From contig NZ_JAAZQQ010000004.1 of the NCBI RefSeq assembly GCF_012395815.1, positions 1-64,000 on the forward strand: a stretch of 64,000 nucleotides of DNA. Reading direction: 5' to 3'. Within the stretch, counting starts at the first letter, position 1. Each line of letters opens with the position of its first letter. The notes under the pieces are model-generated. The model saw only the letters and a program-made list of their open reading frames with translations. It did not search any database and had not been told where the DNA came from. Source of the stretch: Roseicyclus persicicus. GTDB taxonomy: Bacteria > Pseudomonadota > Alphaproteobacteria > Rhodobacterales > Rhodobacteraceae. Both the position numbers and the translations under genes were made by a program. Below are positions 15,633-24,908 of the stretch, piece by piece.

Positions 15633-18169
15633 CAGCGGATTTCCTCGATCCGCGCGACACCGGACAGCAGGCCGCCCCACGCAGATGGATCGATCAGCCT
15701 CGTTCCGGCAGGGTCCATAACCTCCTGAGCGGGAAGTCGTCGGACGGACGTGGCTCGCAACGCCGCTACGCAAACGTTACGATAACCTCGCGCCGTAGCT
15801 TCAAGCCCAAAGGCAGCCGGTTCTAGTAGGTGCAGGTGACTTCCAGAAACAGCCTCACGGCCTATCAGGACCGCTGACTGGGTGTTTGCGATGACTGGGA
15901 AAACACTAACTGGCAGCGCCTCGAGAACCCCCGGAGACGTCGCTACAACAAGTCGTGGCCCAGCAGAGAAATGCACGCGGCTAGGGAAGTAGCCCGACTC
16001 GGCATGAGAAATCCGAATGGATTTGTGAACGGTTTCCTCCTGCAGGATCATGGGCGCCACACTCGCCGTACCAGCTTCTGAAAGGAAATGCTGAAGAACT
16101 GCAAGCGTTTGTGGATCGTGAAGGATGACTCCATCCCGCAGAAGCAAGATCGATGAGAAACCTTCGGAAGCAGACAATAGCCAATCAATCGGCGGGCTAC
16201 CCGGGATCATCACCCTGACTTCGCCATCAAGGACACCAGTTTCTTGTAGCAGAGCTTGAAAAGCGGGTTGGTGCGCCGCTAACCGCGGTGGAACGCTCAA
16301 AAGGACTCGTAATGCGTCAGCGCGATCTTGTGTATTCAACGCCACCAGACAGCGCCTCGTTTGGGAGATCTCATCAACCTCCAGCACGCAGAACGTGCGT
16401 TCTGCCTGAGCCTTGGTTACCACGGGCGGCAGCGGAGAACTGCACAGGTGCGACAAGGGCCGATCGGCCCCTGCTTCGACTGGCATACGCACTGCAACTG
16501 GTGTCGATGGTTTACCCATACCGCTAGCTACAGGGTAGTCCCACTGACCGATGTGATCTTGCCAGTGCACCAATAGGGGATCGGCTGGCAGAGCAATTGA
16601 CCAGCGAGGACGACCTGTTCCCACCTCTGCCAAGAGAAAAGGCGAAGGAACACGAACGCCGGCCCCCTCATCCGCCTCATCGAATGCAACACCGCAGACA
16701 GCCGACAGTGTCGGGATCGCATCGGCTGGCAGCATCAATGTCCGACCCGACTCCCGCGAGGGAGGAAGCCCCGTGGAGGCTAGAATGTCAGCGTCCTCGG
16801 CGTCCCCCGATAGCACCGCGGTCACTGAGTGGCCGAAACCCTGGATCCAATCTCGCAGAGAGGGCTGGAATATCGCCTCACCACCCGTGGCTCCATCCAG
16901 CCGAACAGCAAACTCGACCGAACTACGCTGACGTGCAGCTGCCCGCGCCAGATCTTCCATGTAGGAGAGCATCGGCTGCAAACCAAAGGCGCCAACGAAA
17001 CCTGTTACGAACTCGGAATGATGCAGCCCACCCCGTGCGAGAGACGGAAACAATATGGCAGCAAGTCCAACGGTAAAGTCTGCAGGATCACGCAGCTCAA
17101 GCAATACCGGCTTCCAGTGACACACCAGTTCCAACTCAACAAAATCTAGCCCGGAGCGCCCAATTTCGACGTCAGTCAAACAATGAAAAGTTGACGTCGG
17201 ACCAGGTGAAAACTGGAATGCCCGAATGCGAGCCGCACGACCTCCAAAAAGGAGATCCAATTCTGAGAAAGACACCGTTAGCGATGTTTGCGATCCATAC
17301 CAAATATCCCTAATCGCACTTGTAAGGGCACAGTCCCCACTATCTGAGAGATCAGCGGGATCAGGTACTCCGTAATTGCCTAGCTCCATTTTCTCCCGTG
17401 CGGCTGCCTCAAGGCGCAGCTTCACCGCCGGATCATGGCCACTCATCTTTACGAACGTTCGCAAACGATCAAGCCGCGAGGTGAGAGACTTCGGTTCTTT
17501 TGCGGATAGAACTCGACTGCCATCGCATAGGAGGAATGTCCGATCAACGATGGCAGTTGACGGATCGTGGTTGCGAGCATCCATCACTAGCAGATCTGAT
17601 GGCGCTTCAATGATACCAAAGCCGTTCTCAACTCGAACGTCAGTTTTCCTAGGAGGCGCAGGTATTCTGGCGATCTCTATAAAGTCAGGATTGAGCGCGC
17701 CATGCTCTTCTGTCGATTGTGTTGTTGCCTTGGAGGAAAAGCCAGCGTACGATTGGTTTTCAATCGGAAGCATGTTCTCAAAATCGAAAACCGCTTCCTC
17801 GCCACCATGCTTTATCGATGCAACCAGCACCCCCAAGACGCGTTGGTCATGAGGCGTCCATGGCTCAGGCTCATCGGCAGTCAATGTGACGATATAGGGG
17901 CCTTCGTTAGTCGAATCCATTTCAAGTAGATTCAATTCGCCACGATTGACGACCACAGAGTATGAGCGATCGCCGAGTGAACATACGACTGTCTTGGCAA
18001 CCCCCTCTTGAAGACGCGGCAAGAAAAACGTCAAACTTATAGGGCCCGGACCAGGTACTTCTATCCGGGCAACAAGGTTTGTCCATTTGTCAGAATAGAT
18101 GCCGAGTTGTCTTAATAGCGTTGGCAACTTGCACTCCCAATTCGATAAAAAAAGAGAAACTATCTCCAA
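15632..18169 (-). CDS. Unrecognised 845-residue protein of the polysaccharide locus
   Basis: I do not recognise this protein. There is no signal peptide and no membrane segment. The N-terminal third is rich in beta-like stretches (NLVARIEVPGPGPISLTFFL, KTVVCSLGDRSYSVVVNRGE). The last third has a weak GT2-like pattern (DWLLSASEGFSSILLLRDGV, then LAVLQHFLSEAG) without the usual DxD. It is first in a three-gene overlapping unit with two glycosyltransferases, which suggests a role in glycan assembly. The start is TTG 18169, because an in-frame TGA lies at 18173-18175; GGAG-type sites nearby are weak, so the N-terminus is uncertain. Confidence 0.6.
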   Translation of the reverse strand: MEIVSLFLSNWECKLPTLLRQLGIYSDKWTNLVARIEVPGPGPISLTFFLPRLQEGVAKTVVCSLGDRSYSVVVNRGELNLLEMDSTNEGPYIVTLTADEPEPWTPHDQRVLGVLVASIKHGGEEAVFDFENMLPIENQSYAGFSSKATTQSTEEHGALNPDFIEIARIPAPPRKTDVRVENGFGIIEAPSDLLVMDARNHDPSTAIVDRTFLLCDGSRVLSAKEPKSLTSRLDRLRTFVKMSGHDPAVKLRLEAAAREKMELGNYGVPDPADLSDSGDCALTSAIRDIWYGSQTSLTVSFSELDLLFGGRAARIRAFQFSPGPTSTFHCLTDVEIGRSGLDFVELELVCHWKPVLLELRDPADFTVGLAAILFPSLARGGLHHSEFVTGFVGAFGLQPMLSYMEDLARAAARQRSSVEFAVRLDGATGGEAIFQPSLRDWIQGFGHSVTAVLSGDAEDADILASTGLPPSRESGRTLMLPADAIPTLSAVCGVAFDEADEGAGVRVPSPFLLAEVGTGRPRWSIALPADPLLVHWQDHIGQWDYPVASGMGKPSTPVAVRMPVEAGADRPLSHLCSSPLPPVVTKAQAERTFCVLEVDEISQTRRCLVALNTQDRADALRVLLSVPPRLAAHQPAFQALLQETGVLDGEVRVMIPGSPPIDWLLSASEGFSSILLLRDGVILHDPQTLAVLQHFLSEAGTASVAPMILQEETVHKSIRISHAESGYFPSRVHFSAGPRLVVATSPGVLEALPVSVFPVIANTQSAVLIGREAVSGSHLHLLEPAAFGLEATARGYRNVCVAALRATSVRRLPAQEVMDPAGTRLIDPSAWGGLLSGVARIEEIR

Positions 18170-18579
18170 CTGTCATATAAGTGGCATCTCGGGTGCCACG
18201 GCGAGTCGAAAAACGCTCGCAAATGCTAGACCCGGTTTACAGGTTGGCAACCAGGGGTCAAGCGTGTGGAAACGATTGACAACGCACTCGCCGGCAGGTC
18301 CTAGCCGATGATGGGCACGTGCGGCAAGCGCGCTGCGTGCCATTCCGATGAGTTGAACAGCACGTCAACAGGTTGAGCAACTTCCCAACCTATCGATCAA
18401 AAAGGTGGCATCTCGCGCACGCCGAAAGCGAGGAGCGGCGGTTGCGTTAGTCAAGCGCCTTGTCGGCGGAGGCACGGTCCAAACTGCCGGGCCGAGCACT
18501 ACAATTTCCTAATTTGGAACAAGGCCATACGCGCGCTGCCCGACCACAAGATCACCTACCTCCCCATCCACCACCCCCC
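18170..18579. other. Island/core junction without a supportable gene
   Basis: Base composition changes here from the AT-richer island to the GC-rich core. The words GTGGCATCTCG at 18181-18191 and 18405-18415 form a 224-bp-spaced direct repeat; the first copy is part of a small hairpin GTGGCA-TCTCGGG-TGCCAC (18181-18199). A plus-strand frame at 18491-18571 reads HYNFLIWNKAIRALPDHKI and looks like a gene relic cut at the junction, but no family can be named. No convincing promoter is seen for the minus-strand 845-residue gene. Confidence 0.45.
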
Positions 18580-19980
18580 CTACAGCATCTCCCCCTGCAC
18601 CTCCCCGATCGCCGCATCCAGAATGTCGAACATCTCGTCGATCTCCCCCTCGCTGATGATCAGCGGCGGCGAGAACACGCACATGTTCAGAAGCGGGCGC
18701 ACGATCAGCCCGCGTGCCTCGCAGGCGGCGTCGACCAGCTCGCCGAAATGCTGGTCGATCGCGAATCGGCGCTCCTCGGGGAGGTCGGGGCGCGCGGTGC
18801 CCTCGACACAGCCAAGCAGCCCCATGCCCCGCACGTCCCCCACGATCTCGTGGCGGGCAAGGTCGCGCAGGCGGGCCTGGAAATGCGGCGCGACGCGGCG
18901 GACATGCTCCAGCAGCCCCTCGCGCTCGATGATCTCGATCGACGTCAGGGCGGCGGCGCAGCAGACCGGGTGGCCGGAATAGGTGTAGCCGTTCTTGAAC
19001 AGCACCTCGGCCCGGTCCTCGCCCGAGATCTCGGCGATCAGCCGGTCCGAGATGATCGCGGCCCCCAGCGGCACGTAGCCCGAGGTCAGCCCCTTGGCGC
19101 AGGTGATGATGTCGGGCACCACGCCGAACACCGCCTCCGACGCGAACCAGTGCCCGAGGCGCCCGAAGCCCGTCACCACCTCGTCGGCGATGAACAGGAT
19201 GTCGTGGGCCCGGCACAGTTCGGCGCAGCGGCGCAGGTAGCCCTCGGGCGGCACGATCACGCCGCCCGAGGCGAGGATCGGCTCGGCGATGAAGGCGGCG
19301 ATGGTGTCCGCCCCCTCGACCCGGATGGCGCGGGCCAGGTCCTCGACCTTCTCGTCGCACCAGTCGGCCTCGGACTGGCCGGGCGCGCGGTGGTAGGGGT
19401 TGATGTCGGGCAGGAAGCGGACGAGGCGGCGTTCCACGTCCATCGGGTTCTTCCAGCGGTCCTTGCCGGTGACAGAGGCGGCCAGGTAGGTGGAGCCGTG
19501 GTAGCCCCGCTCGCGGGCGAGGAACAGCTTCTTCTCCGGCCGGCCGCGCAGGTTGTTGTAGAACTGGGCAAAGCGCAGGGCGGTGTCGACCGCGGACGAC
19601 CCGCCGGTGGTGAAGAACACCGAATTCAGGTCGCCGGGCGTCATCTGCGCCAGCTTGCGCGCCAGCAGCGCCGAGGGCTCCGAGGCGAAGGCCCAGGGGC
19701 TGTGATAGGCGAGCTTCATCGCCTGCTCGGCGATGGCATCGGCCATCTCGCGGCGGCCGTAGCCGATCTGCATGCACCACATGCCCCCCGGCCCGTCGAT
19801 GAAGCGCCGCCCCTCGGCATTGTAGAGGTGGATCCCCTCGGCCTTGGCCGCGACGACGCGGTCCGTGACCTCCTCGCCCATGCTTTCCCAGGGGTGGATG
19901 ACATGGTCGGCGTCCCAGGCGGCGATCGTGCCGGGGTCGTGGCGGGTGAGCGCGCGGGGGGGCGGCAGCGTGGCGGTCAT
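18580..19980 (-). CDS. Class III (omega-type) aminotransferase
   Basis: A 466-residue PLP enzyme of the aspartate-aminotransferase-family class [17 protein letters not shown] and [12 protein letters not shown] are the phosphate and cofactor regions; the PLP ring Asp is about residue 266 in [10 protein letters not shown] and the Schiff-base Lys about residue 296 in [14 protein letters not shown]. The family moves amino groups from omega-amino acids or diamines to pyruvate or other keto acids. ATG 19980 is chosen because it precedes MTATLPPP and lies 25 bp from a palindromic operator. The divergent TetR gene suggests substrate-induced expression. The true substrate is unknown. Confidence 0.88.
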   Translation of the reverse strand: MTATLPPPRALTRHDPGTIAAWDADHVIHPWESMGEEVTDRVVAAKAEGIHLYNAEGRRFIDGPGGMWCMQIGYGRREMADAIAEQAMKLAYHSPWAFASEPSALLARKLAQMTPGDLNSVFFTTGGSSAVDTALRFAQFYNNLRGRPEKKLFLARERGYHGSTYLAASVTGKDRWKNPMDVERRLVRFLPDINPYHRAPGQSEADWCDEKVEDLARAIRVEGADTIAAFIAEPILASGGVIVPPEGYLRRCAELCRAHDILFIADEVVTGFGRLGHWFASEAVFGVVPDIITCAKGLTSGYVPLGAAIISDRLIAEISGEDRAEVLFKNGYTYSGHPVCCAAALTSIEIIEREGLLEHVRRVAPHFQARLRDLARHEIVGDVRGMGLLGCVEGTARPDLPEERRFAIDQHFGELVDAACEARGLIVRPLLNMCVFSPPLIISEGEIDEMFDILDAAIGEVQGEML

Positions 19981-20005
19981 GGCGATCCGGGTCCAATACA
20001 ATTTA

Positions 20006-20023
20006 TTTGAGCGCTCACTCAAA
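20006..20023. promoter_or_regulatory. Palindromic operator between aminotransferase and TetR genes
   Basis: TTTGAGCGCTCACTCAAA: arms TTTGAG and CTCAAA six bases apart, with a nested perfect TGAGCGCTCA. It lies 26 bp upstream of the aminotransferase ATG and 77 bp upstream of the TetR start. On the minus strand TTGAGT, 18 bases, then TATTGG could be the aminotransferase promoter, so a bound TetR dimer would cover its -35. Binding is inferred from position and symmetry. Confidence 0.6.
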
Positions 20024-20099
20024 TTACTCGAACCCGCCGCCATTGACAAGCCGCCGCGCCGCGGCACACTCCCGGGCGATGGCCCAGGCGGAGGACAAG

Positions 20100-20768
20100 A
20101 TGCCGGACACCGCGTCGGACGCGGAGCCGCGACCGCGCAAGGAGCGCGCCGAGAACGCGGCGCGCCGGCGGGAACAGCTGGTCGACGCCGCGCTCCGGTC
20201 GATCGTCCGCAACGGGCTGCCCGGCACCACGCTGGCCACGGTCGCGCGCGAGGCGGGGCTGAGCCAGGGCGCGGCCGTGTTCTACTTCCAGAGCAAGGAG
20301 GGCCTGCTCGCCGCAGCGCTGCAACGCCACTACGAACGCTACGAGGCGAACTGGCGCGGCGCGCTGGCCGAGGCGGGCGACGACCCGGCGCTCCGGCTGG
20401 CCGCGCTCGTCCGGGCCGATTTCCAGCCGCAGGTCTGCGCCCGCGAGGCACAGATCGTCTGGCACGCCTTCTGGGGCGAGGCGAGCGCGCGGCCCCTGTT
20501 CAACGAGATCGCCGACCGCTTCGACAGCGCGCGCTCCGACGCGATGACGGCGGCGACAGAGGCGCTGCTGGCCGATCTTGGCCGCGACACCGGGCAGGCG
20601 CGGGCGCTGGCGGCGGGGATCGAGGGGCTGACCGACGGGCTCTGGCTGCAGATGTACCTTGCCAGCGGCGTGCAGGAGGCCGGCGAGGCCCGGGCGATCA
20701 CCGGCCACTTCCTCGCCGCCCTCTTCCCCGAGCGCACGGCCACCTTCCTGGCGATGGCCGAGGGCTGA
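20100..20768 (+). CDS. TetR-family transcriptional regulator
   Basis: A 222-residue TetR-type repressor. The N-terminal DNA-binding domain is [20 protein letters not shown], then [20 protein letters not shown] (HTH) and [12 protein letters not shown]. The C-terminal ligand part ([20 protein letters not shown]) resembles the BetI-like subgroup. I start at ATG 20100, with GGAGG five bases before it; a longer frame starting at 20007 would begin inside the operator and is unlikely. It is divergent from the aminotransferase gene and probably represses it and itself. The inducer is unknown. Confidence 0.85.
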   Translation: MPDTASDAEPRPRKERAENAARRREQLVDAALRSIVRNGLPGTTLATVAREAGLSQGAAVFYFQSKEGLLAAALQRHYERYEANWRGALAEAGDDPALRLAALVRADFQPQVCAREAQIVWHAFWGEASARPLFNEIADRFDSARSDAMTAATEALLADLGRDTGQARALAAGIEGLTDGLWLQMYLASGVQEAGEARAITGHFLAALFPERTATFLAMAEG

Positions 20769-20829
20769 GGCCGCGCCCGCGCGGGCCCGGACCCGCGGGG
20801 CGTCTGCACGTCCGCCAGCGACGCCGACA

Positions 20830-20849
20830 GCCCCCCTGTTTCGGGGGGC
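20830..20849. terminator. Hairpin after the TetR gene
   Basis: GCCCCCC-TGTTTC-GGGGGGC forms a 7-bp perfect GC stem 62 bp after the TetR stop. There is no T-run on either strand, so it is at best a weak or factor-aided terminator. Confidence 0.3.
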
Positions 20850-20910
20850 GGAACGGGGGCGGCGCTCGGCTAGGGTGCGCGTACCCCGCAAGCCTCCCGA
20901 AGAGACCCAG

Positions 20911-21396
20911 ATGCAGGCCGGCCCGTCCCTCAGTGTCCCAACGCGGTCGGTGTCATGGCGGCGGTCCCTCGGTATCGTCGCCCTCTTCGCGCTTGCGGGG
21001 CCCCTTCTCGGCGGGCTCGGCGTCAACCTCCTGCTCACGGCGGTCTCGGTGGCGCAGGGCCTCGGCGACGGCGCGGCCGGAGACCTCGCGCGCCGGCTCG
21101 TGGGCGGGATCATCGGCGGGTCGATCTTCGCGGTGCTGCTGGCCTATGCCATCGGCACGGCCCCTGCCCTCGTCGTCGGCGCGGTGATGGCGGCATGCGA
21201 CAGGCGCGGGCGCGGACTGACCTACGGCGATGCCGCGGCCGCCGCGTTGGCCTGCGCGCTGGTCGCCGCGGCGGGCGTGGTGCTCCTGGTCGAGCCCGGA
21301 GCGCGGGCCGCCTGGATCGCGGCGCTCGTGACGGCCCATCTGCTCGGGGCGCTCGGCTGCACCTGGGCGGCGCGGCGCTGGCCCGGCCCCGCCTGA
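20911..21396 (+). CDS. Small integral membrane protein, unrecognised
   Basis: A 161-residue protein with about four hydrophobic segments: SLGIVALFALAGPLLGGLGV, LVGGIIGGSIFAVLLAYAIG, AAALACALVAAAGVVLLV and WIAALVTAHLLGALG. ATG 20911 precedes MQAGPSLSVPTRSVSWRR, a positively charged start that would stay in the cytoplasm. No family is recognised. It stands between the TetR gene and a convergent membrane-protein gene and shows no operon link. Codon use matches the GC-rich core. Confidence 0.55.
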   Translation: MQAGPSLSVPTRSVSWRRSLGIVALFALAGPLLGGLGVNLLLTAVSVAQGLGDGAAGDLARRLVGGIIGGSIFAVLLAYAIGTAPALVVGAVMAACDRRGRGLTYGDAAAAALACALVAAAGVVLLVEPGARAAWIAALVTAHLLGALGCTWAARRWPGPA

Positions 21397-21409
21397 GGCC
21401 GCCCGCGGC

Positions 21410-22012
21410 TCAGCCGCAGCCGTGGCTGTCGAGGGTGGCACGACCGAGGGGCCGCGGCCCGCCCGCGCGCAGGACCGGCCACAGCAGCGGCAGGTTCAGC
21501 GCGACCACCCCGAGGAAGGCCAGCGCCGCCCAGGACACGCGGCCCTCGCGCCACATCAGCCACACGCCCGCCACGAGGATCGCCAGGGACGCCGCCGTCA
21601 CCACGGCCGTGCCGATCCATTCGCCCCAGCCCGCCCCCTGCAGGAGCCGCGCGGCGGGCACCTCGTCGGCCAGCCGGCGCGCCAATGCGCCGACCAGCGC
21701 GCGAAAGCTGTCGCCGCGGCGCCGGGGCCCCGCCGCCGGGGCGCCGCCCTCGGACCGGCGGGGCCAGTGCGCGTCGGTGATCCGGTGCCGCCGGCCCGAC
21801 CGCTCCGTCAGCACGCAGACCGAAGGCCGCTGCGCCCCGTCGGGCGACAGGCGCAGTCGGATCGTGGCGATGGCCGACAGGGGCAGGTGGCCCGCCCGGC
21901 CGCCGGCGGTCCAGTGCAGGCCGTCGTCCGACAGCCACCAGCAGCGCGGCGCGGCAAGGCGTCCGGGCCGCACCTCGTGGCGCACAGGCGCGGGCGTCTC
22001 AGGGCTGCGCAT
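21410..22012 (-). CDS. Unrecognised protein with two C-terminal membrane segments
   Basis: A 200-residue protein. The N-terminal half is soluble with PH-like or sensor-like beta strands (CWWLSDDGLHWTAGGRAGHL, IATIRLRLSPDG, TERSGRRHRITDAHW). Two TM segments follow near residues 140-190 (WIGTAVVTAASLAILVAGVW and AALAFLGVVALNLPLLWPVL). ATG 22012 has GGGAGG four bases upstream. It ends 13 bp from the convergent gene at 20911-21396. No family assigned. Confidence 0.55.
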   Translation of the reverse strand: MRSPETPAPVRHEVRPGRLAAPRCWWLSDDGLHWTAGGRAGHLPLSAIATIRLRLSPDGAQRPSVCVLTERSGRRHRITDAHWPRRSEGGAPAAGPRRRGDSFRALVGALARRLADEVPAARLLQGAGWGEWIGTAVVTAASLAILVAGVWLMWREGRVSWAALAFLGVVALNLPLLWPVLRAGGPRPLGRATLDSHGCG

Positions 22013-22108
22013 CGGACCTCCCGGGTGTCGCCACGGACCGCGCGGGGCCGGAACCCTCGCCCGAGCGCCCGGCACCTTGCCATCGTCCCATCGGTCCGCC
22101 CCCTGCCC

Positions 22109-22525
22109 TCAGTCGATCCAGTCCAGTGGCGTCGCGGCCAGCCCGTAGCGCGCGTCGCAGAGCCGGAGCCCCGCCAGCACCTCGTCGAGCAGGGCGTCCC
22201 CGGCCGCCTCCGTCGTCGCCGCGTCGAACCGGGCGAGCCAGCCGGCCAGCCGTGCGCCGAAGGTCTCGGCGATGCCGGCCACGTCGTCGGGGTCGTCGAG
22301 GTCGAGCCCGCCGGCGGCGGCATGGGTCGCAAGCGCCCCGCCCCGGCGGTCCGCCATCAGGGCCGCGATGGCCTCGGGCGGGCCTGACAGGGCCATCATG
22401 TGGTAGACGGCGGCGCAGTCGAGGTCGGGCGCCGCGCCGGCATCCCCGTCCGCCGGCACCTCGGCCAGCGCGCCCGCGACCGGCACCGCCAGTGCCGCCG
22501 CGGCCCAGAATGCCCGTCGCAGCAT
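22109..22525 (-). CDS. Exported protein of unknown function
   Basis: A 138-residue protein with a clear signal peptide (MLRRAFWAAAALAVPVAGAL, probable cleavage after ALA at residue 21). The mature part is acidic and mostly helical, with two Cys (DLDCAAVYHM and LRLCDARYG) that could form a disulfide in the periplasm. No family recognised. It is divergent from the sensor-kinase gene at 22710 with 184 bp between, so the two could share a regulatory region. Confidence 0.6.
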   Translation of the reverse strand: MLRRAFWAAAALAVPVAGALAEVPADGDAGAAPDLDCAAVYHMMALSGPPEAIAALMADRRGGALATHAAAGGLDLDDPDDVAGIAETFGARLAGWLARFDAATTEAAGDALLDEVLAGLRLCDARYGLAATPLDWID

Positions 22526-22709
22526 CTTGACCTCCTGCCCTCATGCCGTCGTTCTGAGTGCGGGAACCATCCCGCAGCGCAGGGCGCCGGGCACCCCCCG
22601 GAACCGGGGGGTTCGGGCCGCCGAGCGCGTGCCGTAGAACAACCGGGCGGCCGGGCCGGGTAGACGCGCGCGCGCCCCATGCCGCCCCGCCGCCAGGAGA
22701 TCGCCGCCC

Positions 22710-24908
22710 GTGCCGCGCCGCCTTGCCCCCATCGTGCTCCTGTCGACCGCGGTCGCGGCCAGCCTCGTGCTGGCGGCGATCATGCTGGGGCTTGCGATGG
22801 ACCAGCGCTGGCTGGGGCTGCGGCTGTCGGTCGAACCGCATCTGGAGATCCCGATCGAGACCGCGGGCCCCTGGATCAACCGGATCGTCCCCGGCGGCCC
22901 CCTCGACGCCGCCATGAACCCCGCCGACCCGGAGCCCTACGCCGCGCTCACCGCCATCGGCACGGCCGACGGCCCGCTCCTGCGCCTCGTACCGGGCGAC
23001 CAGCTGGAGGAACCGGACACCCTGCCGACCTACGCGGACTTCAACGCCTTTCTCGACCGGCAGGGCGCCATCGCCGCGATCCAGGGCGCGTCGCGCGTGG
23101 TGGTCGAGATCACCCCGCATCTCGGCACCCCGCAGCTGGTCGAGGTCGCCACCACGCGCCAGCGCCCTGTCGGCAGCCTGCCCGCGACCTTCTGGATCCA
23201 GATCGGCGTCGGCCTTGCCGGGTTCTGGATCGGCGCCTGGGTCTGGATCCTGCGCCGGGGCGACTGGGCGGCGCGCTGCCTGGCGCTGGCGGGTGCGGGG
23301 CTGATGCTGTCGGCCTTCGCCGCCTCGGTCTACAGCACCCGCGAGCTGGCGATCCCGGCCGACCTGTTCCGCGTGCTGTCGGCGGTCAACCATGCCGGCG
23401 CGCTGGCCTTCGGGGTGGGCATGATCGGCCTGTTCCTGATCTACCCGCGCCGCCTTGTCGGCAACCGCTGGCTCGCCGTCCCGGCCGTCGTGCTTGCCGC
23501 CTGGCAGGCCGCCGACGTGCTGCAGCTGACCGACGGGCCGCCGACCGGCTTTCACCTGGCCGTGGTGCTGGCGATGCTGGCCATCGTCGTGCTGGTGGCG
23601 ATCCAGTTCCGCCTGACGCGCGGCGACCCGGTGGCGCGCGCGGCGCTGCGCTGGCTCGGCCTGTCGGTGGCGGTCGGCGCGGGCGCCTTCGTCATCACCA
23701 TCATCGCGCCGAACCTCCTGGGCCTCCGCCCCGCCCTGCCGCAAGGGGTCGCGTTCCTGTTCTTCCTCCTGATCTATGTCGGCGTCGCGCTCGGCGTGGC
23801 GCGGTTCCGGCTGTTCCAGCTCGACGACTGGGCCTTCCGCATCCTGTTCTACGTGGTGGGCGCGCTGCTGCTGCTCGGGCTCGACGCGCTGCTGATCGTC
23901 ACCATCGTCAACGACCGGGTGCCCGCCTTCGCGCTGTCGCTCGTCATCATCACCGTCCTGTGGCTGCCGCTGCGCGAGGAGCTGGCCCGCCGCATCCTGC
24001 GCCGCCGCGAGCCCAGCCGCGAGAACCTGTTCCGCGCCGTGGTCGACGTGGCGCTGACCCCGCCCGAGGAGGACCAGACCGCGCGCTGGCGGACCCTGCT
24101 GGAAACCGTGTTCCAGCCGCTGTCGCTGCGCCAGAAGGCCGGCATCGCCACCGCGGCGGTGGCCGACAACGGCGTCGCGCTCGAGGTTCCGGGCGCGCCC
24201 GGACTGCCGGGCTACCGGCTGGAATACGCGGGCTACGGGCGCAAGCTGTTCTCGCTGCGCGACCGCGACGTGGCGCTGGAGCTGCACGCCATGCTGGGCC
24301 ACGCGCTGCGGAGCCGCGCCGCCTACGAGCAGGGCGCCGAGGAGGAGCGCGAGCGCATCGCCCGCGACATCCACGACAACATCGGCGTGCAGCTGATGGG
24401 CGCGCTGCACAGCCGCGAGACCGACCGCAAGGACATGATGATCCGCGAGACGCTGACCGACCTGCGCGACATCATCAACAACGCCTCCAGCCCCGAACTG
24501 GCCTTCGACGAGCTGCTGGCCGACCTGCGCTCGCAGATCTCGGAACACCTGTTCGCCGCCGGCGTCGGCCTGCGCTGGGTCGCCGAAAGCGACGACACCG
24601 GCGCCCTGCCGATCGCCACGGCGCACACGCTGCGCTCGATCGTGCGCGAGGCGGTGCGCAACGCCATCGCCCACGGCGCGCCGCACGAGGTGCAGGTCGA
24701 GGTCCGCCAGGCCGACGGCACCCTGTCGATCCGTGTCGCGGACGACGGCCGGGGCTTCGACACCGCCGGCACGGTGCCCGGCAACGGCCTGACCAATATG
24801 CGGGCGCGCGCCGAAAGCCTCGGCGGCACCTGCGAGATCGCGAGCGGCCCGGGCGGGTCGTCGGTCGCGGTCAGGATCCCCGCCCGCCCGGAGGCCGGAG
24901 CGCCATGA
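22710..24908 (+). CDS. Membrane sensor histidine kinase with N-terminal PDZ-like region (NarL/DesK-type)
   Basis: A 732-residue kinase. There is one N-terminal TM (residues ~8-30), a periplasmic PDZ-like part (AGPWINRIVPGGPLDAAMNP, ~residues 52-155), then about seven further TM segments to ~residue 422. The cytoplasmic part has a HisKA_3 H-box with His ~555 (RERIARDIHDNIGVQLMGAL) and an HATPase domain (SIVREAVRNAIAHG, VADDGRGFD, GNGLTNMRARAESLGG). It starts GTG 22710 behind AGGAGA. Its stop overlaps the response-regulator ATG (ATGA), so they form a pair. The stimulus is unknown. Confidence 0.85.
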   Translation: MPRRLAPIVLLSTAVAASLVLAAIMLGLAMDQRWLGLRLSVEPHLEIPIETAGPWINRIVPGGPLDAAMNPADPEPYAALTAIGTADGPLLRLVPGDQLEEPDTLPTYADFNAFLDRQGAIAAIQGASRVVVEITPHLGTPQLVEVATTRQRPVGSLPATFWIQIGVGLAGFWIGAWVWILRRGDWAARCLALAGAGLMLSAFAASVYSTRELAIPADLFRVLSAVNHAGALAFGVGMIGLFLIYPRRLVGNRWLAVPAVVLAAWQAADVLQLTDGPPTGFHLAVVLAMLAIVVLVAIQFRLTRGDPVARAALRWLGLSVAVGAGAFVITIIAPNLLGLRPALPQGVAFLFFLLIYVGVALGVARFRLFQLDDWAFRILFYVVGALLLLGLDALLIVTIVNDRVPAFALSLVIITVLWLPLREELARRILRRREPSRENLFRAVVDVALTPPEEDQTARWRTLLETVFQPLSLRQKAGIATAAVADNGVALEVPGAPGLPGYRLEYAGYGRKLFSLRDRDVALELHAMLGHALRSRAAYEQGAEEERERIARDIHDNIGVQLMGALHSRETDRKDMMIRETLTDLRDIINNASSPELAFDELLADLRSQISEHLFAAGVGLRWVAESDDTGALPIATAHTLRSIVREAVRNAIAHGAPHEVQVEVRQADGTLSIRVADDGRGFDTAGTVPGNGLTNMRARAESLGGTCEIASGPGGSSVAVRIPARPEAGAP

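Noticed and set aside
18460-20010. A 516-codon plus-strand frame over the aminotransferase gene
   Set aside because: Shadow of the aminotransferase, whose PLP motifs are complete on the other strand.
21999-24686. An 895-codon open frame antisense to the sensor kinase
   Set aside because: GC-rich codon bias of the real plus-strand kinase keeps the antisense frame open; the translation is Arg/Gly/Gln-rich low-complexity sequence with no motifs.
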